Position numbers and translations under genes: made by a program. The notes beneath the pieces were generated by a model that was given only the letters and a program-made list of their open reading frames with translations, did no database searches and had not been told where the DNA came from. Positions 55,272-63,496 of a stretch of DNA of 64,000 nt are shown here, piece after piece. The DNA is from an uncultured Lachnospiraceae bacterium (GTDB taxonomy: Bacteria > Bacillota > Clostridia > Lachnospirales > Lachnospiraceae), in assembly GCA_902786205.1 (NCBI GenBank), contig CADABQ010000004.1, positions 28,643 through 92,642 of the forward strand. The letters run 5' to 3'. Each line of letters opens with the position of its first letter. Position 1 is the stretch's first letter.

Positions 55272-57506
55272 TTACTTCTTTTTCTTTACAATAAACATTG
55301 CCTCTCCAAAAGGAGATAAAATATGATTCTCCTCCGGCAATACCACAACTTCTCCTGCTCCTGCCTTTAGAAACACATCTTTCCACTGTTTCACCGACAT
55401 AAATGTAGTCCTGCTATTTTTTCTATCATCACTAGGCGGTTTCATCATAAAAACCTGTGACACTAACAATTCAACAAATTCCCTTACTGGTTCTATAACA
55501 ATAATAGTGCCATCCTCCTGTAACCATCGAAACATTTCCTGCACAGACTTATCGATATTATCAACATTATTGAGCATACCTACTGCCATAATAATATCTT
55601 TTTTTTCTGTAAGTCCCTGTGATGCAAAATCAAAATCTGCATTAATCACACCATAACTCATATGTAAATGCTCACAATCCTCATACCTTTTTTTTGCTTC
55701 TGTAATAAAAAAGTTGGATATATCCGTATACATATAAGAAATGTTAATATCTTCATATATGTCACGCAGCTCTCGCAAAACAATATCTGATGTTGCACCA
55801 GTACCAGCTCCAAGTTCCAATAAAGAAACTTCCTTTTTTTGACTTTGTAACAGTATTGTCTTTACAATTTCTGCCGCCAATTTGTTAAAATATCTTGCGG
55901 TTATTCTATCTTTATAAAGTGCATTCGCATAATTCATATTTCCCTGTGGGAACAACAGATACGTTGCTTTTACACTTCCATCAATCAAACCATTCAAATT
56001 TTCTATATTGTCCATTATGTAATCAATAGAAAGATAGGAACCCATTTTTCCACTCCATAATTGTCTTATTCTGGTCCATATCTGTTCATATACATCTTTT
56101 GTAACCGTATAATCACAAATATACTTTTCCCTTTCTTTTGTTATATAACCACTTTTTTCAAGTACTTCCATCCAACGTAACATCCAAAATTCATTTTCTT
56201 TTGTTGCATGTAATGCAAGAATGATATCCTCAAATGTGTACCCTTTCTTTTCTACAAAGATTCCCGCCTTGTTTAAGGTGTAAATCATAGACAAACATAC
56301 TCCTCGATTAACCGTTTTCATATATTCATCTACATAGGCCTGATCAAGATTTCTTAATTCTTCATCTGCTACAGTTGCGCATTCCTCGAATGTTTTTATA
56401 TTACTTTTCTGTTTCTCCCTTGTTTTTCTATATTCTGCTAAGATAGGCGATTCTCTAATAATGTCCATAGTCTTTACAAACGAATGCTTCATATTAGAAT
56501 TTAATAATGCATGCCCCATATGTTCTGTCATATCATGCCATATTGAAGCAGCAGTAAGTACCTTTTGTGCATGGGTAACATCCTTTTTTCCTCCTAATAT
56601 TTCATCTGCAATCCTTTTTAAGTCATAATAAATTGCTTCGGGCCATTGTTTTAAAAATATCTCACTATATTTAGCATTGTTCTCAAAAAGAATGGTTTCG
56701 CTTTGTTCAAACATATGCTCTGGAAATGTTTCTGTAGAATTTCCAGTCATAGTAATCCCATCTGGAATATACATTTCAGAATTCCATATTACACTACCAT
56801 TAGATTCATTCAATGTAAGAGTTCCTCCAGACGTACCAATTGCTATTCTATGCAAAAAGCGAATATAATTGTTTACATCTTCCGGATTTATTTCATTATA
56901 TATACGCATTACAAATGGAATTTTACCAATTTCTCCTGTTAGAACACTATATGGTCCTGACTTTTGAACAGAGGTGATTCGAAAAGGTTTCATTGCCGGT
57001 AAAAACGCAGTCATAATCTGAACGGCAGGATAAGAAACCTGAGAAATGAACGACATGTCTAAATACAAAATATCACATTTTTGAGAGATATACTTAGATG
57101 CCTGAATAAACGCATTTATCGATTTAAGATTTAGGTAAAGATTACCTACAGAAAATTTCACTCCATGCTTAGAAGCTAACTTCATGCACTCCGCAATTTC
57201 TTTATTATGTAGAGGTTGTTCCTGAATTACATTTATTTTTCGCTCTAATAGTTTTTTTGTTATATCTGTTCCCTTTCCGCCCAAAACACCAGAACGAATT
57301 ACCACGCACGCAAGATCAATATCCTCAGGGAGCTGACTTACCTCTGTATAAAGCGGTATTCCATTGCTTTTTGCACAAAGGCGGGAACCTTCACTTCCCC
57401 CTGCTAATATTCCCACAAGTTCGAACCTGTCTTGATGTCTTTTTATCGCCTCAATATAGAACTGCCCAAAGGTAGTTCCACATACAATTGTTTTTAATTT
57501 ACTCAT
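55272..57506 (-). CDS. Thiazolinyl-imide-reductase-like protein fused to a C-terminal SAM methyltransferase
   Basis: 744 residues. The N-terminal part (about 1-330) is a Gfo/Idh-type NAD(P)-dependent oxidoreductase like YbtU/Irp3/PchG, with a Rossmann start IVCGTTFGQFYIEAI and EQPLH in the catalytic region. These enzymes reduce a carrier-bound thiazoline to thiazolidine. About 330-480 is helical. The C-terminal part (about 480-744) is a class I methyltransferase with LELGAGTGATS near 565; its order and helical lead-in look like the MT inserted in NRPS-B. A fused reductase-MT is not the usual form. First gene after the ABC exporter, with an operator palindrome about 37 bases upstream. Confidence 0.8.
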   Translation of the reverse strand: MSKLKTIVCGTTFGQFYIEAIKRHQDRFELVGILAGGSEGSRLCAKSNGIPLYTEVSQLPEDIDLACVVIRSGVLGGKGTDITKKLLERKINVIQEQPLHNKEIAECMKLASKHGVKFSVGNLYLNLKSINAFIQASKYISQKCDILYLDMSFISQVSYPAVQIMTAFLPAMKPFRITSVQKSGPYSVLTGEIGKIPFVMRIYNEINPEDVNNYIRFLHRIAIGTSGGTLTLNESNGSVIWNSEMYIPDGITMTGNSTETFPEHMFEQSETILFENNAKYSEIFLKQWPEAIYYDLKRIADEILGGKKDVTHAQKVLTAASIWHDMTEHMGHALLNSNMKHSFVKTMDIIRESPILAEYRKTREKQKSNIKTFEECATVADEELRNLDQAYVDEYMKTVNRGVCLSMIYTLNKAGIFVEKKGYTFEDIILALHATKENEFWMLRWMEVLEKSGYITKEREKYICDYTVTKDVYEQIWTRIRQLWSGKMGSYLSIDYIMDNIENLNGLIDGSVKATYLLFPQGNMNYANALYKDRITARYFNKLAAEIVKTILLQSQKKEVSLLELGAGTGATSDIVLRELRDIYEDINISYMYTDISNFFITEAKKRYEDCEHLHMSYGVINADFDFASQGLTEKKDIIMAVGMLNNVDNIDKSVQEMFRWLQEDGTIIVIEPVREFVELLVSQVFMMKPPSDDRKNSRTTFMSVKQWKDVFLKAGAGEVVVLPEENHILSPFGEAMFIVKKKK

Positions 57507-57542
57507 ACCACTTATTCCTTTTCCAATTTTTTCATATTTTCA

Positions 57543-57590
57543 GTTAGTGCAAACTAACAAAGAGGTATACTCTTTATTTGTTTGCACTAA
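57543..57590 (-). promoter_or_regulatory. Operator palindrome and long hairpin in front of the reductase gene
   Basis: GTTAG-TGCAAA-CTAAC (57543-57558) is the third copy of the 16-bp palindrome found twice at 61029-61081. It is also one arm of a larger hairpin: TTAGTGCAAAC (57544-57554) pairs with GTTTGCACTAA (57580-57590), with AAAGAG/CTCTTT inside. It could be an internal operator or a processing/attenuation site between exporter and biosynthetic genes. Confidence 0.6.
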
Positions 57591-57596
57591 AATAAC

Positions 57597-60311
57597 CTAT
57601 TCTCTGTTTTTCAAAACTTCAGCTGGTGTAATCTTCTTTATCTTTCTAATCATGAAATGATTAATGATAAAATAGGTCAACAATAATCCCAAATATATCA
57701 CAATATATAAGTACCACGGAAATGAAAGTTTCATACTACATGCAAGATTTGTAACAAAATATGGCCATATGGCATCCATTAATATTTTAGATAGCGGAAT
57801 ACAAATCAATCCACCAATAGCAATAATCATAAAGTTTCCATCCAAATATAATTTCCGTATCTCTTTTGGCCGATAACCAAAAATCTTTATTAAGGAAATT
57901 CCATAAGAGGAACGATCTATCATTACTCCCATCATTAAATACATTACTACGCAGAAAATAACAATTCCGGCAGCAATAAGGATAACAATAAGTGCCATCA
58001 TAATATTTATAAATACTGCAGAACTTTTCTTAACATCCTCTTTTGATGTAACCGAATAAAGTCTACCTGCTTTAATATTTAATTTCTTATCTGCATAAAC
58101 CGCATTGAAATACGTATCCTCTTCACCAAATAGTTCTCGCATACTGCCAATATCCATAAAGATTGTAAATCCTGGAGCATATTGTACCTCTCCTGTAACT
58201 GTAAAGGTATAATTCACATCATTCACAGAATCAAATAATGTAATATTATCTCCCTTCTTTGTGCCATAACGTTCTGCTATTGAATTATTTACAACTACTT
58301 TACTGATACCTTTTTTAGGTTGCACATCAAAATATTTACTGTTTTTAACTACACCAATAATAGTTGCATCCAGTTTATTTCCCATGCAATCAATGCTAAG
58401 ACTCTTTACGTATGCTTCTTCCCCACCATCAGGAACATTTTTTTCTGGATATTTATAAAGGTACATATATTCGTACTTTGTATCTTTCACATTGTTCACT
58501 TTTACAGAAGAACACATAATATAGCAATCTAGTCCCAACATCAGTAGCATTAACGAAATCAGCATTCCAAAGACAACTGTCATTCCCGAACGAGATTCTC
58601 GTATCAATTGACGAATTTTAAATCGTTTCACAAAATTGTTTGTTTTTATTTTTACATCACGATAACTTGCTGCCTTCTGTTCGTTCTTAATTAACGAAAG
58701 TGCTGTGCAAGAAAGTTTTTTGTTAATTACTAACGCATTTACAATTGCTGCAATTACAGGCGGAAGCACAACTCCATAAACAATAAGATAAACAGGGAAT
58801 ACTACATTAAACTGTGGCAGCGAAAAATATGCATAAGTATCCGCCATCTGATTTTTCGCTCCAATCGGTGTATAGGCAATTATCGTACCGATTACTCCAC
58901 CTACAAATGCCACGATTGTTGGTAAAGTAATATAATGTAAAAGTAACTGTCTCTTTTTGACACCTAATGCATAAAACGCGCCAATAACACTCGATTCACG
59001 TTCTATCTGATGCACTACAAAAACTGATATTACGTAAGTAAACAAAATCAGTATAATAATTCCCGCTAAAAGTCCAGCCGACTTATTTGTAACAACATCT
59101 TCTGCTGCACTTTCAATTCTTGTATTTTTATCTGCCGTAATAAACTCAGTAAGATTATCCACCTTAATCTGAAAAGATTCATCCAGAATTTTTTTTGTTT
59201 TATCAGACAGTTCCTTTGTTCCACTATACAATTTTTCCGAACCATCCGCTGATTCACTTACTCCGTCGGTATATGCTCCTATTCCGTCACAAAATGCCTT
59301 CAATTCATTTACAGATTCTTTTAACTGTGCAATCTGTCCGGTACTATCATTTTCTGCAAGTGAGGTAAGCACCTTATTATAATTATCTTTTGTAAGCGTA
59401 ACATCAGGTACACTTTCTGAAATCTGTTTATTGATTTGTCTTAAATAATAGCGAAATAAATTTTCCGATGTAGTTTTTAATTCTTCGCTATTACTGTCGA
59501 GTTCTGTAATACCATCCTTAAGAGACTTTGCTCCATCTTTTAGTTCCTTTACTCCATCCTCAATTTCTTCTCGTTGTTTAAGAGCATCCTCTATCGTCTC
59601 TTTGAAATATTTATTATCGACTTTCGTATAATCAAAATCAATGTCCTCAATTTTTTCTTTTAATTTATTGTTTGTTACTTTTTTACCAAGTCGATAAGCA
59701 TATGTATATTGCTCTGCATTAAGGGCAAGCTGCTCTAAAATATCCTCATACTGCTCATCTGTCACAAACATCAAACCAAAAGTAGAACTTTCAACGGCAG
59801 AATCTGCCAAATTTGCAATTGGTTTATCATAATCAGGAACAGATCCAACACCAACAACAGTCAATTTTACTTTTCCTACTGTTATCTTATCTTTAACTTG
59901 TATGTTGTGTTCTTGGGCATAACGCTTTTCAATCACTACCTCCCCATTCTTTTTTGCAAGCCTTCCGTCGTCAAGTTGAACAAGGTCAATCTTCTTACGA
60001 TTTTTAAACATTCTCAACTTTGACTTATCTGACAGTGTAATATCTGTATAAAAAATAGGCTCAATCACTGTTCCACCTTTAGAAATGGAAGTAATCTCCT
60101 CTTTTGTAAGAGGAAGAAATACCGTAAATTCTCCATCTTCTACTTTATTTACTTTTCTCTGTTTTTCTGTTCCAGTAATAATTGTTTCAGAAGAACCTAC
60201 AATACTAAGAACAAGATATATTCCCAGTGTAATCAATAAAGTAAGTGCTAAATATCTTCCAAAATTTTCTCTGAAATCTCTCGGTAATCTTTTTCTAAGT
60301 ATTTTATTCAT
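57597..60311 (-). CDS. Large FtsX-type ABC transporter permease
   Basis: 904 residues. N-terminal helix (about 18-40), a long external part with a coiled-coil run (about 240-290, EIEDGVKELKDGAKSLKDG), three helices at about 420-560, a second external part, and a final FtsX block of three helices (about 770-890). The layout is that of two-FtsX-domain permeases that work with LolD/MacB-type ATPases. Its ATG overlaps the ATPase stop (TAATG). It probably exports the product of the NRPS genes that follow, or gives resistance (inference). Confidence 0.82.
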   Translation of the reverse strand: MNKILRKRLPRDFRENFGRYLALTLLITLGIYLVLSIVGSSETIITGTEKQRKVNKVEDGEFTVFLPLTKEEITSISKGGTVIEPIFYTDITLSDKSKLRMFKNRKKIDLVQLDDGRLAKKNGEVVIEKRYAQEHNIQVKDKITVGKVKLTVVGVGSVPDYDKPIANLADSAVESSTFGLMFVTDEQYEDILEQLALNAEQYTYAYRLGKKVTNNKLKEKIEDIDFDYTKVDNKYFKETIEDALKQREEIEDGVKELKDGAKSLKDGITELDSNSEELKTTSENLFRYYLRQINKQISESVPDVTLTKDNYNKVLTSLAENDSTGQIAQLKESVNELKAFCDGIGAYTDGVSESADGSEKLYSGTKELSDKTKKILDESFQIKVDNLTEFITADKNTRIESAAEDVVTNKSAGLLAGIIILILFTYVISVFVVHQIERESSVIGAFYALGVKKRQLLLHYITLPTIVAFVGGVIGTIIAYTPIGAKNQMADTYAYFSLPQFNVVFPVYLIVYGVVLPPVIAAIVNALVINKKLSCTALSLIKNEQKAASYRDVKIKTNNFVKRFKIRQLIRESRSGMTVVFGMLISLMLLMLGLDCYIMCSSVKVNNVKDTKYEYMYLYKYPEKNVPDGGEEAYVKSLSIDCMGNKLDATIIGVVKNSKYFDVQPKKGISKVVVNNSIAERYGTKKGDNITLFDSVNDVNYTFTVTGEVQYAPGFTIFMDIGSMRELFGEEDTYFNAVYADKKLNIKAGRLYSVTSKEDVKKSSAVFINIMMALIVILIAAGIVIFCVVMYLMMGVMIDRSSYGISLIKIFGYRPKEIRKLYLDGNFMIIAIGGLICIPLSKILMDAIWPYFVTNLACSMKLSFPWYLYIVIYLGLLLTYFIINHFMIRKIKKITPAEVLKNRE

Positions 60312-61018
60312 TATAAATCCTCCAGCTCTGCCGCAGGAATTCTGACTTTATTTTCGTAGTCTTCTTTCACAAGACCATCTTTTATAATCAGAACCTTATG
60401 CACCATATTTTTGATTGAATTATTATGCGTAACAATTAACATAGTTGTTCCATACTTGGCATTGACACTCTCAAGCAGAATCAAAATTTCTCTTGAAGTT
60501 TTTGAATCTAATGCCCCAGTAGGCTCATCACAAAGCAAAAGTTTTGGATTTTTTATAAGTGCCCTCGCAATCGCACAACGCTGTTGCTGACCACCTGATA
60601 ATTGTGCTGGAAACTTATTCTGATGTTCCGTAAGTCCCAACGTTTCAAGTAATTCGTCCATATCAAGAGGATTCTCTGTTAGATATTCACACACCTGAAT
60701 GTTCTCACGAACAGTAAGATTTGGTACAAGATTATAAAACTGAAAAATATATCCAAGATTATCACGTCGATAATCCGATAATTCATCTGGTTTCAAGCCA
60801 AAAATTTCTTTCCCATCCACTTTTACTGACCCAGAATCCATAGTATCAAGACCACCAATGCAATTTAACAATGTAGATTTGCCGGAACCACTTGTTCCTT
60901 GGATCACGCACATTTGACCACGTTCAACACCTGTGCTGATCCCTTTCAATACCTGAATATAGCTAGAATCTTTTCCATAGCTCTTTTTTACATTTTCAAC
61001 TTCAAGATACATATCCAA
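60311..61018 (-). CDS. ABC transporter ATP-binding protein (LolD/MacB type)
   Basis: 235 residues. Walker A GTSGSGKST, Q-loop in GYIFQFYNLVPNLT, signature LSGGQQQR, Walker B LLLCDEP with TGALD after it, and switch histidine in VTHNN. The VPNLTVREN and DEPTGALD segments are the mark of the MacB/LolD/antimicrobial-export class. It is the first gene of the minus-strand cluster; two operator palindromes lie in its upstream region. Confidence 0.93.
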   Translation of the reverse strand: MDMYLEVENVKKSYGKDSSYIQVLKGISTGVERGQMCVIQGTSGSGKSTLLNCIGGLDTMDSGSVKVDGKEIFGLKPDELSDYRRDNLGYIFQFYNLVPNLTVRENIQVCEYLTENPLDMDELLETLGLTEHQNKFPAQLSGGQQQRCAIARALIKNPKLLLCDEPTGALDSKTSREILILLESVNAKYGTTMLIVTHNNSIKNMVHKVLIIKDGLVKEDYENKVRIPAAELEDL

Positions 61019-61028
61019 CCTCCATTTC

Positions 61029-61081
61029 GTTAGCGTAGACTAACATTTGCATATATTCCCCAAAAGTTAGTCAAGCCTAAC
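61029..61081 (-). promoter_or_regulatory. Two GTTAG-N6-CTAAC operators at the cluster promoter
   Basis: GTTAG-CGTAGA-CTAAC (61029-61044) and GTTAG-TCAAGC-CTAAC (61066-61081), 37 bases apart. In minus reading the second contains TTGACT, a good -35 box, so a bound regulator would block the polymerase. The third copy is at 57543. The half sites recall DtxR/IdeR boxes, but the spacing is different; a TetR- or MarR-type owner is equally possible. Confidence 0.65.
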
Positions 61082-61189
61082 ACGTTGCTAAAAAAAATTT
61101 ACGTCACATTTATAATATTATAGTAAGAAAGTTTTCGTTGTCAAGTAACCATTTCATTTTTCTTTCTCATATAGTATGTTATACTTACC

Positions 61190-61320
61190 GTTCATCGGTA
61201 GGTATTTTCGGTACCGAAAATACCGTATGAAAGTCTATCGTGCACAGTTTTGGGCAATTTTTCATGCGTAGCATTGCCCAAAACCGTTACTGGTCACACT
61301 AAAGTGTGGACAGTAACATG
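61190..61320. repeat. Palindromic repeat, family 1, copy B (upstream of the 61494 gene)
   Basis: Matches 923-1060. It has the palindrome GGTATTTTCGGTACCGAAAATACC, the TTTTGGGCAAT/ATTGCCCAAAA stem, and a 15-bp hairpin GTTACTGGTCACACT/AGTGTGGACAGTAAC (61286-61317, two mismatches). A further start-like segment, CTTACTGTTCACCAGTAGGTA, follows at 61326-61346. No ORF. Confidence 0.7.
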
Positions 61321-61493
61321 TTATGCTTACTGTTCACCAGTAGGTAAACAGCAACAGGTTATGCAACTTTTTAGCTGGAAAATAATGTTACATAAAAAGT
61401 ACAAAAAAATTTTGTATCCTAACATAGCAGGTAAAATTAGCTTATTTGCACCCGAAAAAAAGTATAAAAAATTTAGAAAGGCTGGTATGAAAC

Positions 61494-63125
61494 ATGAAAA
61501 AATTATTATCTATCTTCTTACTTTTTAGTTGTTTATTAGAAGCAACACCATGGAATACAATGCAACCATGCATTGCTTCCACTATTACATCATCGGAACA
61601 AATTGTAGAGAGTGACAATTCCTCTAGCTCTACCGAAACTTCTCTAGTTAGTTATTATGATGTATATGGTGAGGTATATAAGCAAGAACCTATCAGTGTA
61701 ACCTCATCTAGTATTACTCTTCCTAAATATCAAGGAAGACAAAAATATGTTATTGCGCATTTTGTTGGGTGGACCTATGGAACCCAACCCGTCTATGTAT
61801 ACCCAGGGGACGATCTGTCTCGCTATACATTCTTCTCACCTGGAGATACCTGTATGATTTCAAAAGGAGTTAATTTTGCACCATTATTTGTTTACAGTTG
61901 TACTTTAACATCAGCTAGTATCATCCTTGATAAAAATACACTATCTGTCGGTGAAACTACAACATGTAGCGTAAAGGGTTTTTCTAATGAATATGTTACC
62001 TATAGTTGCGAAGACCCCTCTATTGCCCGAATTGAAAGTGATGGAACCATTACAGCACTACGTGCAGGCACTACAAAAATTCTAGCTAGTGTCTACAGAA
62101 AATACGATGGTTATGATGTTCCAGAATCTTTCTCCCTTGCGCAAAAAATCACTGTATATGATACCTGTACGCCTACACCAACTATGGAATTGATTGCTCA
62201 TTGTTACGTCTATTATTTTGATGCAAATGGCTCTTGTTATTCTTCCACATTTATATGTAGCTTAAACGGTTCCACAATATTACCAGACTATAAATCTTCC
62301 TTATTGGCAGACAATGAAACGTTTATAGGATGGAAACAGGGCAATGCACCTATTATTTATGACACAAAAGACAGCATTGACTATAACAATATTTTATATC
62401 CAGATGACAAGGTGGATATTTCTGGAAATACATTTTTTTATCCTGTTATTTTACGGGAAAGCCGCACAACTACAACCTCTCTCCCATCCCAAGTTGGAGA
62501 TAGCAACACGGATAAACAACCACAAACAACTCCTACCTTGACTCCAACTGTTAGCCCGGCTTCCTCTCCTCAAGTTGGAAACGACCAACCAAACAAGCAA
62601 CCTCAGGTAACCCCTACTTTGACTCCTACCGTTACCCCTGTTTACTCTCCTCAAGTTGGAAACGACCAACCAAACAAGCAACCTCAGGTAACTCCTACTT
62701 TGACTCCTACCGTTGCCCCTGTTTCCTCTCCTCAAGTTGGAAACGACCAACCAAACAAGCAACCTCAGGTAACCCCTACTTTGACTCCTACCGTTACCCC
62801 TGTTTCCTCTCCTCAAATTGGAAACGACAAAACAGATAAACCACAAAAAAATCCTATTACTTATACAAAGCCAAAACGTATAAAAAACATAGCATGGAAA
62901 AAATTTGTTTTGCATTTTTCAAAAGTTGCAAATGCAACTGGATATCAAATTAAATATAGCAGAACGAAAAACGGAAAAGGAAAAACTATCACAACCAAAT
63001 CTTGCAAAAAAAATATGAAACCTTATCACTTAAAAGGTATCTATTATATAAAAATTAGAGCCTATAAAAAGATAGATGGTACCACAATATATGGTTCCTG
63101 GACTATTACCAAAAAGAAGTTTTAA
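61494..63125 (+). CDS. Secreted Pro/Thr-repeat protein with Ig-like (BIG2) and fibronectin-III-like domains
   Basis: 543 residues. Signal peptide (about 1-28, hydrophobic LLSIFLLFSCLL). A BIG2-like domain (about 140-215, LDKNTLSVGETTTC...ITALRAGTTKI). A Pro/Thr stalk (about 330-455) made of 27-residue units (SPQVGNDQPNKQPQVTPTLT core), and a C-terminal Fn3-like domain (about 460-543, VANATGYQIKYS). No LPxTG or membrane anchor is seen, so it is secreted or held non-covalently. Function unknown; a surface or matrix protein is likely. It is bracketed by the same two repeat families as aroD. Confidence 0.75.
   Translation: MKKLLSIFLLFSCLLEATPWNTMQPCIASTITSSEQIVESDNSSSSTETSLVSYYDVYGEVYKQEPISVTSSSITLPKYQGRQKYVIAHFVGWTYGTQPVYVYPGDDLSRYTFFSPGDTCMISKGVNFAPLFVYSCTLTSASIILDKNTLSVGETTTCSVKGFSNEYVTYSCEDPSIARIESDGTITALRAGTTKILASVYRKYDGYDVPESFSLAQKITVYDTCTPTPTMELIAHCYVYYFDANGSCYSSTFICSLNGSTILPDYKSSLLADNETFIGWKQGNAPIIYDTKDSIDYNNILYPDDKVDISGNTFFYPVILRESRTTTTSLPSQVGDSNTDKQPQTTPTLTPTVSPASSPQVGNDQPNKQPQVTPTLTPTVTPVYSPQVGNDQPNKQPQVTPTLTPTVAPVSSPQVGNDQPNKQPQVTPTLTPTVTPVSSPQIGNDKTDKPQKNPITYTKPKRIKNIAWKKFVLHFSKVANATGYQIKYSRTKNGKGKTITTKSCKKNMKPYHLKGIYYIKIRAYKKIDGTTIYGSWTITKKKF
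62487..62820 (+). repeat. 81-bp tandem repeat inside the 61494 gene
   Basis: Units begin at 62568, 62649, 62730 and 62811 (CCTCAAGTTGGAAACGACC or close), exactly 81 bp apart. A diverged earlier unit starts near 62487. Three units are nearly identical, so copy-number change without frameshift is likely (27 codons). Confidence 0.9.
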
Positions 63126-63188
63126 AAACATTTGAACTTTTCATAACAAAAGTTCTATGATTCCTATTTTAAAAATAGAATAATTTAG

Positions 63189-63248
63189 CCAAGTAGAAAT
63201 GACTGTTCCTACTCTATTCTAAGAGTAATTGACCAACATTTCTCTTGG
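63189..63248. repeat. Palindromic repeat, family 2, copy D
   Basis: CCAAGTAGAAATG...CATTTCTCTTGG hairpin, the same family as 1871-1945 (shared AGAAATGA, TGTTCCTACT and CAACATTTCT). It lies about 60 bases past the 61494 stop and directly abuts the next repeat. Confidence 0.65.
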
Positions 63249-63342
63249 CATATGGGTAACAGTTCAGCCCACAAAATTTTTTTAGTCAATTTGTTATATT
63301 CTGGCACTTTATAAATGACTCTGGCTGAACTGTTACCATATG
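63249..63342. repeat. MITE-like palindrome, family 3, copy 2
   Basis: CATATGGGTAACAGTTCAGCC (63249-63269) and GGCTGAACTGTTACCATATG (63323-63342) are 20-bp terminal inverted repeats with one bulged G. The AT-rich inside shares TGGCACTTTAT with the copy at 20053-20135. No ORF. Confidence 0.75.
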
Positions 63343-63364
63343 AAACAAAATCATTTTATAAATA

Positions 63365-63392
63365 TTGCAAAATCCCAAAAATTATGTATAAT
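63365..63392 (+). promoter_or_regulatory. Promoter of the Rpn-family gene (TTGCAA, 16 bp, TATAAT)
   Basis: TTGCAA (63365-63370), 16 bases, consensus TATAAT (63387-63392), about 100 bases before the ATG at 63497. Confidence 0.65.
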
Positions 63393-63496
63393 AATCTTGT
63401 CTAAAGATTTTTTCTATCTTTAAATTCATTTGGCAGTCGCCAAACATTTCACAGAATTATAAATTTAACCAACACACAATAGAAAGGAGTCTGCCT

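Noticed and set aside
62568..62820. Regular repeats that might be a CRISPR array
   Set aside because: There are no unique spacers: the whole 81-bp unit repeats and stays in frame as 27 codons.
62451..62915. 154-codon minus-strand frame with arginine-rich repeats
   Set aside because: It is the complement of the 81-bp coding repeats; its periodicity comes only from the sense gene.
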